A stretch of DNA of 64,000 nucleotides from Dipetalonema caudispina (lineage: Eukaryota > Nematoda > Chromadorea > Rhabditida > Onchocercidae), in assembly GCA_013365325.1 (NCBI GenBank), contig JABVXV010000026.1, positions 186,001-250,000 on the forward strand, in the 5' to 3' direction. Of this stretch, positions 1 to 31,244 are shown one piece after another. A program made the position numbers and the translations under genes. Positions within the stretch are counted from its first letter, which is position 1, and every line of letters begins with the position of its first letter. The notes under the pieces were generated by a model. It did not search any database and was not told the DNA's origin. It saw nothing but the letters and a program-made list of their open reading frames with translations.

Positions 1-1875
1 ATAAATAAATCAATAAATGCATACTTCAGCATTATGCTTCAATGAAATTGCTACAATTAACTAATTCATAGCATTTTGTTTCATACACAAATCTGTCTGT
101 GAATGCATTAGCATCCATCAAATTTTAGTTTCACCAAAAGTTACAATGAAAAAGGATGCAGGTTACAGCGCTAAACTTGAAGCTAACGCCAATATTGAAT
201 GAAATCTCGGAAGTTGATTCATACTAACAATCAAAAATTTATTTGTTTCGATTTATTAGTTTCACTTTTCGGTTATATGAAATCTTTCATTTACAGTTTT
301 AAATTTCGGGATCTAATTAACAGTAATAGTGTCAAATTGTCAACATGTTTTATTCCTGTTTTTATTGACAAAATGCCTCAATTTCTACTCTTGTCATTCT
401 TTCATCTATGTGTTATTAAACGTAATTATACAAATTAACTTGCTATCATAATAGTAGTATTTGAAAAAATTTGTTTGGACTTCATAAAAAGTAATTTCAA
501 TTATTTCTTTAGCCAAAATGAGTGTTTATCAGCATTTCCACATACATTTTCATCTGCAAATGATAATTAGATTGACATCATATTATGATACTAACTAATA
601 TCAAAATGTCAAATAGCATGTATCACTTCTATTCATATGCCTTTGTGCTTATTATTTGCGTTTTTTTGTGGTAAATTCAATTTAATTGTTCATTTTTTTT
701 TGTTATTCCATAATAAATGTATATGTGATGTATTCAGCTATAGCTGCATGCAATACAATGCAAATGTTTGCATGATATCATACATTTAAATATGTTGCAG
801 AACGTGTTAATAATTTTGCAATAATAAAATTACATTAAAAAAAGAAGATAAACATTATTGACAATATTGATGTAAATGTTTGAAACATCCACTATGAAAA
901 AACAATGTGACAATTTGAAAAACAATTTTAGTATTTTTTCTTTTAAGCTTAGCATTTTGTTTTTTTTTGATGATAAACATCAATTATATCTGTTAAATTT
1001 CAAGTTTTCTTACCAATATGCACTTGTGGTATTACATAAACACAGTTGCACATGGGTTATTTCTGGATTTTTCTCAGGTTTCTGTTATTATTTCCCAACT
1101 TATTACCATTCCTACGTAGTACTCAATGTAGTACCTATTCAAAACCTGTTGCATGGTTATTTTTACTCTTTACTATCTTAATTCTTCTTGAGGAATACCA
1201 AGAAATAAGTAATAATTCGCAGGGCTCTAATGATAAGATAGAAGAAACGGATTGGATGCTGAAAGTACATAAATCCTGTGCTATGCTTTGTAAGTCTCAA
1301 AATTTTCCCTTCCAACCATAATAAAATTTTCGACCTTTCAAATTTAATTCATAAAATATCAGTTTCTTGTTTTAATTATAGGATTTTACCAGCCGATACT
1401 AAAATTTTACCTGTCATAGATCTAATCTACATTTGGCAATTAAATAATCCTACGAAACAATTAGCTTTTAAATCACATTGTCAAATGTGAACAATGTTTC
1501 AAACATTTTGTTTTCATTCGAACTGTGAAAATTTCAAAATTTTAAGCTTGAAGAGAAAGCGATTTAAATATGAAATATAAAACAATATAATTTAAATGAG
1601 AAGCATGCGACAATTCAGAATTAAGAGAAACAAATATCATAACTAATCAAAGCTTTCATTATTTCAAACAAAAATATCCTTCATATTTTCCACTCGATCA
1701 CTGAGAGTTGTTGTAATTTCCGTTGTTGCACTTCGAAACTTTTCTAGACCTGAAGTATTAATAGAATTTCTACTTTTTTTTTCTTTTTCCCACTAAAACT
1801 TCGGAAAATACCGAAATTTCTTGCTAAAATCAAATGAAAATTCTTATGAATTTAATTGAAGTTTCACCCTTAAAT

Positions 1876-1887
1876 AGTAATAATAAC

Positions 1888-1930
<43 letters not shown>

Positions 1931-1931
1931 T
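1876..1931. repeat. (AAT)n microsatellite
   Basis: An almost uninterrupted run of AAT trinucleotides with one AAC interruption near its left end. It is a plain simple-sequence repeat in intergenic DNA. Confidence 0.95.
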
Positions 1932-2854
1932 ATTAATTAAGAGTTCATAAGAAATTAAATTGTAATTCTTATCAAAATTGAAATTTACATTAAATTTTCA
2001 ATGGAATAATTTTCAGTGCCACAATGTATGGGATAAAACAAGCTGGTAAATGGCTGTAAAAAATTTCTCAATTCTTCATTATCTGCAATTAATGATACAA
2101 TGAATCCCTTTTTTACTTTTCTCCTTTATTTTATAATTCCAATGTTAATAAAAAGGAAAAATGAAAAAGCTGATAAATCAATCCATTTAATGCTTAAATA
2201 ATAATGATAAGCAAATATTATTACTGATTTGTTGACAAAACTGCTTTGGTCTTATCAAATTTTATCGTTTATCAGATTGTATCATTTTTGCAGTTATTTG
2301 CTTTGTAAATTATTTGTTTGTTTTCTTCCTTTTTCTCATTATGCAAAGAAATCAAATATTGCTTTCTTATTGATAATGCTATTTTTTCGTATAATTCATC
2401 ACTTTTAGATAGAAAATATATCTGCCTAGAAATGACCAGAAAAAAAAGAAAAAAAAAAAAAAAACGTAGAAAAGGAAAACCGAAAACTGCAAACGAAATA
2501 AAACCAATAATCAACTGTTATGATGAATTTACATGCTAACCTCATTTTTAATCATTGAATTGAATTAAAGTTAAAGAAGTTTTAAGAATCACAAATTTTT
2601 GTTGCATTCATTATAATCGTTACAAATGAAACAAACTGTTAGATGAATTATCGATGTTTTAAATATACTTAATTAAAAAACATATGAAATGAATTTTATC
2701 AATTTTTCATTCAATTAATTTCCTTTTGATGCTAATATCCGTTTAACAGCGATTAAACTTTTAATGCCAAACTTGCAAAGAATAAAATTTTGAAACTCAG
2801 CCTCTATACGATGAATTTTAGCAGCTATAATTATTAATTTCAATTATTCCTTTG

Positions 2855-2913
2855 CATATATATATATACATATTCTGCGTGCGTAGGCGTGCGTGCGTGC
2901 GTGTGTGCGTGTG
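2855..2913. repeat. TA and GCGTGT dinucleotide-type repeat
   Basis: A short (TA)n run is followed by a run of GTGCGTGCGTGTGTGCGTG type. The alternating purine-pyrimidine pattern is of the kind that can adopt Z-DNA. It is intergenic. Confidence 0.85.
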
Positions 2914-2994
2914 CAGTACATTCTCCGAATAAGATAAGCTCGGATTATCGATTACAACGTTAAAATAGATTGTAGGTGTACATTTTTTTTGTAT

Positions 2995-3330
2995 TGAAAG
3001 AGGTGGGAAGATGAAAAGAGAGAGAAAAGAGAAAGAGAGAGAGGAGATAGAGAAGTAATAGAAAAGTTGAAATATTATCACGTTTAGTTGAAATGTTCTG
3101 CTTGCTGCTCTTCTACTGCTCATTTGATGATAATTAGATCAAGCTATGTGGAGGAAGATAAAAAGGATGGATAGGATAAAATCTGAAAGGATGAGATCAG
3201 AAGAGATGAAAATACCGAATGATGGAGTGTATGGGAAGGGTAATCCGTCAGTAATGCCAGGTTATATATTAAACAGCAACAACAGCTTCTTTGCAGTTGC
3301 AGTTGCAGTTGCAGTTGCAGCATGAATCCT
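2995..3330. promoter_or_regulatory. Purine-rich tract and TTGCAG hexamer repeat, possible promoter region
   Basis: A GA-rich purine run (about 2997-3060) is followed by DNA less AT-rich than its surroundings and by five consecutive copies of the hexamer TTGCAG (about 3291-3320). Immediately after comes an ATG that opens only 28 codons before a stop. The composition contrasts with the flanks and resembles a promoter or 5' untranslated region, but no TATA box or downstream coding exon can be linked to it. The regulatory role is inference. Confidence 0.25.
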
Positions 3331-6300
3331 CCTTCTTCTTATTATCATCTTTCCGCTCTTATCCTATTGCCCCAACAGCTTCTTCTCGAGGTGGTGAGGA
3401 ATTCCTGAACCATTGGCTAATCTAAGGAGGATTCAAACAATTGGACTTACATTACTCTAACCACCGTGAAAAATATATCTAAAGGTTGACATTTTGCAGA
3501 AAGACATTGGTAAGTTATCGCCTATTAATTCTTGTAATTAATAAAAATGCTTTTATTGATTTTTAAACAGAGCACTCAAAGTGTTATCACAGGTAGGTGA
3601 TAATGTAGACAATTTCATCCTTCAAGTCAGTTACTCTTACTATTCGCAATGTCTTCCGAACAGTATGTTTCCAAATATGATCTGAAACAGAAGTGCTTGA
3701 AAACATAGTTCATTTTTTAATACCAATTTCATCTCTAAGAATTTTTTTTGATATTTTGGTTTTAGAATTCAGTTGATCTTAGCAAACTTCGTCAGGTCAC
3801 ATCTTCAAGCGTTATTTAAGTACGCATGTTACATACATAGAAAAAAAAATTGCAATGTTTAAAAATTGTGAAAATCATCTTCCGCTGAAAAAAACAAAAT
3901 GAAATAAAATAATAAGACTTCAGTGATGTATCATTATATTACATTACCATGCATTAGGTCCATTAAACTTTTTGCATAATTACCATACATGACAAAAGTA
4001 ATGACAATTTTGAACGATAAATTTAAATTATTACAACAAACACCGCTTTGTTAAGCAAAATCAAAGTTAATGGAATTCATTAATTGGACCAAATACCATC
4101 ATAGTCAATACATTTTTGTCCACTAGAAGTAAGTAAACAAGTTCCTATCTAATAAATACTTAATAAATCAGCAAAAATAATTGAAACTAATAAAATAAGT
4201 CAAAAGATGAAATATAAAAGATATCTTTTTGTCATCTTCCTTTTTTTGGAAGTGATATATAAAAGATACAATTTTATTTCATTTTGCAAGAAATTTGTAA
4301 TATTTTAAGATTACTCTACGATTACTTTTACAAGCAAATTTTTATGTTTAACTTAAAATTTAGATGATTTCTCACGTGGAGACTCAACTCTGTTTGTTTT
4401 TCCCAATAGTAATAATAAATTTTAATCAGCAATATATTGTCTTATAGCTAAGAAATCAAATTTTAAGCGATATTTTCTAAGAAAAAGAATGGATGAGGAA
4501 TTTCTTTGTTATATGACAAATATAATTTTCTTTCTGATATATTTATGCTCACATTATATTATAGTTGAAGAATTTGTGAACAAACGACAAAGAAAAGTAT
4601 TTCAGAATTTGAAATCAAACTTAATTTCATCTTTCCTTTTATTGGTCTTTGTTATTAGTATAATTCCTTTGAAGAACTTAAAAATATTTTTGCACTATTG
4701 AAACATTATCATCATTTTAAGGAAGGTTCCAGTTTGATCAAAATAATGATAGAATTTATCATAATACGATTACGATTTTGATCGTGATTATAATTATATA
4801 ACTGTCATACCCACTGCAGAAAAGAGTTATTATATTATGTTTCACAAAGGAAGGTATCAAAAAAGGATTGGACCATTACAGCAGTTTCCTTATAAAGTTT
4901 ATTTTTGTGAAGCCATCCTCAAATTTTCGATCTTTTTCGTGATATATAAATTATTTGTAGCCATTGATATTATTATATTATCAACTTTCAGCACACTTAT
5001 TCGACATTTGGTTGACGGATAAATTTCGCTAAATTTTGGAATTCTTTGTTTCATTAAGGTTAGTCTTCTCATAAAATTCCTAGAATGATTTTGTTCAAAT
5101 GTTTTGAAAAAAAAAAAAACGTTTTAAAAAAAATCTTTTGCAAAGAAAAAATTATATAAAGGTTTTTATGCCTCGAAAAAATTTGGGATTTATTTTGAAA
5201 AATTAGAATAAATTTTCTTACTACTTGAAATTTAAGAAGTGAAGTATAAATTAACAACAAACAAAAGTGTCCTGTTTCAAGTGGTACTATTCTATGTACA
5301 AAAATATTTGAAAACTGAACATGGCATTTGATTTATCAAAACAACATAATTGTAATTTGGTTTCAAATAACATTTTGTTTAATCATCGAATCTATTTTAA
5401 TTATGTGATTATTTGTTCAAAGAAATCGTTCACTAACTTTGATTGCATTAAAATTATTAACAAAAACCCTGTAATCCCGAGATTTTCTGAGACTTTTTTT
5501 TTTTTTTTTGCAAGCTCGCAGTTTGATATAGCAATAGTAGTGATAGGGATATATTTATTCAGTTATTTATTCATATATATCTGGTGTAGCATATGTGCAT
5601 TGCTTCTGACATACAACCTCAAGTTCAAACGATCTTCAAATTTAGATAAGCGATAAATTTTGCATCATATAGTTTCAAATGAATTTCTTTAAATAAGTTT
5701 AGATCCGTGTCAGCTGATCAGTGTATAGCAAAATCTTGACTTGAAACTTCTGCTATTTTTTTCCCGGAAGTACTGTATCATTGCTATCATTTATATTGTG
5801 ATAGGATGTTTTCTTTACTAAGATTTTTAATGTCATTCCAAATTTCATCTTTTTTTTTGTTACCAAATCTTTGGAGGAATCTTTTTGAGTGTAACTTTAA
5901 ATGTTTTCTATTTTATGCTAGCATCAGTCCAACTACCAAATCTTATCGAATGAATTTTTGTGAAGAAATGAAATTCTAGACATTTCACATTTCTAATCAA
6001 TGCCGTCTGTTGTACATATACAATCATTTATTTACTTGCTAACAATTATTTCTAAATTATCACAAGATTTTGTATTTAAGTTTTAAAAAAATCATCCAAT
6101 TATGATTTTCCCATTGAAAATTCACTTTTCTGCGAAGCATTTATTCAAATGTTTCGTTAATTAACTCTTATTAAGCAAACGAAAAAGAGAGAAGAATAGG
6201 GTATTATCAAACAGCAAGAACAGTTGTTCCTATGAAGCTTTAATATGTGTAGTGTTACTGAAATCTACACTTTTCTACGACTCAAATTGTATAGCTAATA

Positions 6301-9228
6301 ATATTTTATGGGAAATTCATATTACAACTTAAATTTCAAGCTAAATTTAAAAATTTTTTTTACGGAAAGGAGAAATGAAGCTTAACAATTCCTGATTTTG
6401 TTTCAGAACAACTCTCGAAGTACTATTGCTTTTTTCACTATATTTTGTCTAGAAATAAAAGAAAAAAAGGAAAAAAGCTATTTGATGCATAAATGAAGAC
6501 TAATAATTACTTAAGTATTAAATCAGTTAAAGATCGCTTAAAATTGATTTGTTCATTACTACGGTTTGTTATTTATTTATCTATTTTTTAATTTTTGCTT
6601 CTCCAAAACATAGCATTTTATTTGCATCCAAATATTGCCTAACGATATTCCACAACAAAAGCATACTAAATTTCAATTAGAATTTAGTATTATGTGATAT
6701 TTTACACAACAATAATTACATCATATTGTATTAATTAATAATTAAGTTTCTTGCAGCAATATCATACATTCAGCATGTCATTACTCCTCCTCTTTTTTCT
6801 TCCCGATTTTTTCAATTAGATGTGATTTTAAAATTGAGGTTTCTCGAAAATTTCAAACTACAAAAGAGTTAAGCTATTTGAAAATTAACTTAGTTAGTTA
6901 GTACAAACATTATGTAATAGAAATAAAGCATAAATTGACGGCATATTGGCTGAATGTAAATATGCACACATATACTATTACAGTGGTAAAATGTAATAAA
7001 TAACTTTATCGAAATGTATTTGTGCAAAATTTCTGCTATGCAATCTTCTAAAACGACAGATATTATTCTTAACGATGCGTATTATTAGTTAATTTCTTAT
7101 ATTATTGATCAATTTCGTACATTAATTGATTTTACATATTAGTAAATAATTTCCAATCAGATGTTTAAATGGATTCTTTTCAAATTTATAACTTCTAATA
7201 ATATTACGTCATGCAATATCCAACTTTTTTTCCAGCATTTTTATCATTCCTTTTCTAAACGAATTTTCCAGTCCTATATTTGAATTACTTTAATTTTTGT
7301 AGTTAATATTATAATACGTATTCTTTTCTTACACCGTTTTTAAAACCTATTTTCACTGACAATTTCCAAATAATTTGGAAATGATATTAGTGCATTGGGA
7401 AACGAGAAAATATACATTATTAGTGTCATGTTTAAAGAAAAAAAGAAAACAAAAAAGGGAACAAATAGAAAATTTTAAAATTATTATTGAATGGTTTTAC
7501 TTTTTGTTCGATTTTTAATCTCATTTTTTCTCATTGATATGACATTTGAAATGAAATAAGAATGAAGAAATCATCAAAATTGTATTCTGTCAAATTCAAA
7601 ATCGAAAATTTTATTTATGTATTAATTATTCTTTTCAGCATCATTTGCAGTTAATAATTTAAAACTAACATTACAGAAAAAAAAATGCTGAATTTGTTCT
7701 TAAAAACAAAATATTTATTATTACACATTTTGTGTACGATCGCTTAGGCTTTATTACGATTTCATCGAGGTATAACCATTAAACAGCGAACAGAATTATT
7801 ACATTTAATACCTACGTTGTATCGGTAATAGCATTCTTGCCACTTGAAACATCTCATATGTATGACAATATAAGTCTGAAATTTCTGAGCTAAGAAACAC
7901 TTAGATATCGATTGATAATTCAACTTTAAACATTGTGTACATTTTTGTGAAAGTTGTGAAATTTTCTTTTCAATGACAGGAAGCTTTATTTTAGAAAATT
8001 GTCGTCGTTTTAATTTTAAAAATGTAATCTTTTCGAATTTTCGTTGTCACTAAAAATTAAAATTCTTTATAGATATGGTTTAATTTTAAAAAAGATAAAA
8101 AAGAAGGATGGAAAGGAAAATCATCGTCCTAAAATCAATAACAGCTAATCATAACATACGACTGAAAATCATTTTGAAATATCGCATAATCTAGAACTGC
8201 CAATCAATTTCGATACTGAATTCCGATATTGTATTTATTTCGATGTTATACCAAACTAACATTTATTTTAAGTATATGATAGTTTTGAAGGTCTAGAATT
8301 GTTCCCGGCTTATTTTCAACAATTTTGATATAACATTTGTAATTTTTGTCACCGCTGTATGAAATATTCATCGAATATTTGAAATCAAACATGAAATTCC
8401 ACAGCATTACATTCTTTATAGAAGTATTTTTCGGCGAATTTCTTCCGGTAAGTTGTTTCGTCATTTTCAAGCATGCTGCAATTTGAATTGAACAATCTAT
8501 TTAAATTGAAATCAGAAAACCGAGTGTATTTCTTTTGTATCTTATAGCAAAGGTTGAGTTTTTAAATTGTAATTGTTTGTTAAGTTTTAATTCATGTCAT
8601 TTTCATACGTTTACTTATTAGAATAATTAATTAAAGGATACATTCTCAGTATAAGAAATATTACAACGTTCCAAGTCAAATTCAATTAAATATCAGCAAA
8701 GATGAGATAAACATCGAAACTAAAACGTGATGATGTGAAGCATAGTAATGATAGGAATGAATCAGAAAGTAAATATATGCTAGCTTAATTCAAAGTAGAT
8801 ATACCCAAGTACTGATTACTTCCTTCTCTTCAATATTACAATTCATTTGCAGTATGAGCTTCACTCACTATTATGTTCACCACTTTCATTTTCCTGTTAA
8901 CAGAACATAATTATAAAATGTTGTCCAAATTCTGATTTCAATTTTAAATTTTTAATTCTCCAAAATTCATCTAATTGCCAAAATTTATTAAATATTGACT
9001 AAACCATTATTGGAACGAAATTATTTCGTTACTTATAGCATTTCATAACTCCAAAATTCCGGAATTTTTTCTTGTTTTATGGGAAGTTCCAAATTCTTGG
9101 GTAAATAAAGCAATAAATGCCAGTGAATGTCATAAATTGTATAATACTTATAAGTTCTAAGAGAAGTTTAATTCAACTTTTGAGCTAAAAAACTCTGGGA
9201 TTAAACGCATAGGTCTATCAAAATATCT

Positions 9229-9281
9229 ATAATCTTTATCACCTGGAAGTATTCGATAATCTTTATCACCTGGAAGTATTC
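9229..9281. repeat. 27-nt tandem duplication
   Basis: Two adjacent copies of a 27-nt unit that begins ATAATCTTTATCACC and contains TGGAAGTATT. Copy 1 is 9229-9255. Copy 2 is 9256-9281 and lacks only the last base. The unit length is a multiple of three, so the minus-strand 77-codon open frame spanning it contains the nonapeptide RILPGDKDY twice. There is no other sign that this frame is coding. Confidence 0.9.
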
Positions 9282-10180
9282 TATTCGACGAATAAACAAA
9301 GATCGACCTGTGATGTACATTTAATCTTTTATCATTTCCTAAAATTATCGCTTTTTTGTGTTCGAAATAGTTGGGAATCAAATTTCTCATTTCAAGAAAT
9401 CAAGTATTTATGTATATTAATTTATATTTATGCATAAATTTTCTTGTCTGAAAGAAGGAAAGATGTTGAAGGAGAAAAAAAAACAAGTGAAAATCGATCA
9501 AATAGTTTCTTGTTCCTTTTTCATCATCATTTATTTTCCAGCCAATTAAAGAAATTCTTCTTAATATGAAAATTCCGCATCCTTATTAAGCAAGTTAATT
9601 TTTCTAGACTTATCAGAATATTTAGCTAAAGCTAGATAGTACCTATAGACGACCATATTATCATCCTTACTTATCACATATTTCGAATCTAGTTTCGGAA
9701 TTCATTGTTTGAATCTTTAATCCACGATCCAGGAAGGATCGAAGAATCAATGTACCTTACAAATCATCTTTAGATTATCTTGCAAATGTCTTTTGCGTAA
9801 TGTTTCACCTCCATTCTCCTCAAATATGTTTGGAAACATATGTGAAAAAAGCACAAAAAATACTAGCATTTCTACGTTAATAATTTAATTTACCGAGTAT
9901 AAGCTTTTTTTATTGACTATAAATTTAATTTGTTTGGTAAAAAGTCATATTGTATTTATTTTACTGCATGTAGCTATTAATTATGAGTGAAATTTTCATG
10001 CCAAAATTTTCTAGAAAAAATTAACTAATTTTGTTATATTTTTCCAACTTTAGAATCAAAAATTAACGAAATCACTGTCTTTCTTAATCGCATAAATTAT
10101 TTTTTTGCATATATGCTAATTACTCATTAATTAACTGTTTTGTTTTTGCTTGTTTGCTTAAATTAACCGAATGATTCATG

Positions 10181-10225
10181 CTATAGGATTTGGTATTTGG
10201 AGACATCGACCTGAAATATTCACTT

Positions 10226-10236
<11 letters not shown>
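10181..10236 (+). promoter_or_regulatory. Acceptor site and start region of the giant copine gene
   Basis: The acceptor CTATAG ends at 10186 and opens the first recognisable exon. The first ATG in the correct frame is at 10226, 13 codons into the open frame, directly before a hydrophobic segment. No in-frame upstream ATG lies before the acceptor. Nematode first exons commonly receive a trans-spliced leader at such a site, which would give a 39-nt 5' untranslated region. The alternative is that a further 5' exon lies upstream and the protein starts earlier. Confidence 0.5.
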
Positions 10237-29796
<19,560 letters not shown>

Positions 29797-31244
29797 AAGA
29801 GAAGCAACGACAACAACAATAGCAATAACAGCAATTTGTTCTCTCATTGAAATAGTAGGAGATGAATTAGAAGGATATCTAACATCATTTTCAAGAATTT
29901 TAACGAAATATTTATCGAGAAAAACAACCAAAGAAATAGTGGACAGATTACTTGGTCTAAATTTCACGATTCCATATCTGTTTCTTTCATAGCCAACATA
30001 TCTTTCCGATTTGAAAATTTAAAAATTCTTACACTTTAGAGGTTTTGAATTAAAGCACTACCCAGCCTTCATAATTGTATGCATCTCATAAACTGACTAA
30101 AACAATTCGAAATTCTTTCCATTCATATACTTTTTGACTTCTAATCGATCGTTTTGTTTTCGTTTGATTCAATTAAATTAATTGAAAAGAATGCATAATA
30201 ACAATGTACACTGCTCCATAACATTCATGATTAAACCCAAGCTGTACGCTCGATCGAATCTAATCGAGGACTCAACAAATTGCTCAGTGGAAACCTTTCG
30301 CAGTTTCCTTTCTTGCGATATTTTAACGCCGCAGACTAACAAACATATTCCTTTTTTGATTCTCTTTCTATCGTATTATAAATCAGCACATATTATCCCT
30401 GGTGTGTTGAGTGCAGTGCAACGCAGTTGTACCTCACCATCAAGCGCGAATTTTGTTCAATTGCACCTATTTTATTTTCACTCATCCCAGATGTCTTTCC
30501 TCAAAAAGACAGCACTTTATATGTAACTTCTCACTTCAGTATCTTATATGTGAGCTTTCTAACTTTTTCTCCTCCTTTAGACAAGTATCAAATGAAATGA
30601 AAAACTGCAATTTATAAACGGAGTTGTTGAAGACTTAAATGTCTCGAATCAACTAAGCTTAAGGTATCTATCCATGTGTAGTGCTGATAGGACCTTTGCG
30701 ACTTTTAAATTGCGAACACTCGATTATACAATCCATTTCATCCAATATGTAAAAAATTATTTGTGGAAAATAAAGTATATCCAGTAATCTCAATTGGTCA
30801 CAAGTTATTTAGTTACATTACACAATCATGAAGTATGCCGGATTCAACCCTGACAATATTCATCCCAAAAAACTTCACATCAGCATCTCACCGCGGTGTA
30901 AATATGGCAACGGTGATGGAAATGTCAATTCACGACTCTGAATGTCATCAAAAGCCAGAAACATCGAAAAAACAAATCCTACGGTACACTAGCCGATTTT
31001 TAGCTCAATAAGAAATATTATAAAAGAGGGCAATGGATTTAAGAAAACTACAAAAGAGTGCAAAAGTATGGATGATATTCACCACAAGCAATTCTAAAGT
31101 TATAAGCGTTACATTCATTACATGATCCACTACAAAAAAGTCCACGTCCACAAATTTGCTGTTTAGCAAAACACAATTCATAATAAATCCGGAACACATG
31201 ACTGAATGAGATAAAATACAAGGTTAATCATATTCTTTCCTTGC
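29797..31244. other. Convergent 3' intergenic region
   Basis: The stop codons of the copine gene (29796, +) and SF3A1 (31245, -) face each other across this stretch. AATAAA at 30769-30774 on the plus strand is a reasonable polyadenylation signal for the copine gene and would imply a 3' untranslated region of about 1 kb. No clear canonical signal was found close downstream of the SF3A1 stop. The open frame at 30182-30526 is not supported as a gene. Confidence 0.5.

Larger units (their letters stand above)
1..10186. other. AT-rich intergenic region, no supported gene
   Basis: No open frame here looks like a real gene. The short frames are rich in Phe, Leu, Ile, Lys and Asn, as expected from random AT-rich DNA, and they do not join through matched splice sites. 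The stretch holds an AAT microsatellite, a GT/CGTG tract, a GA-rich purine tract with a TTGCAG hexamer run, and a 27-nt tandem duplication, each listed separately. An exon-like segment near 1193-1289 is discussed in the findings. Part of the right end may act as the promoter or 5' region of the giant copine-domain gene that begins at 10187. Confidence 0.6.

Noticed and set aside
9157..9390. 77-codon minus-strand frame with repeated RILPGDKDY
   Set aside because: The peptide repeat follows from a simple 27-nt DNA duplication. There is no start context or splicing evidence for a gene.
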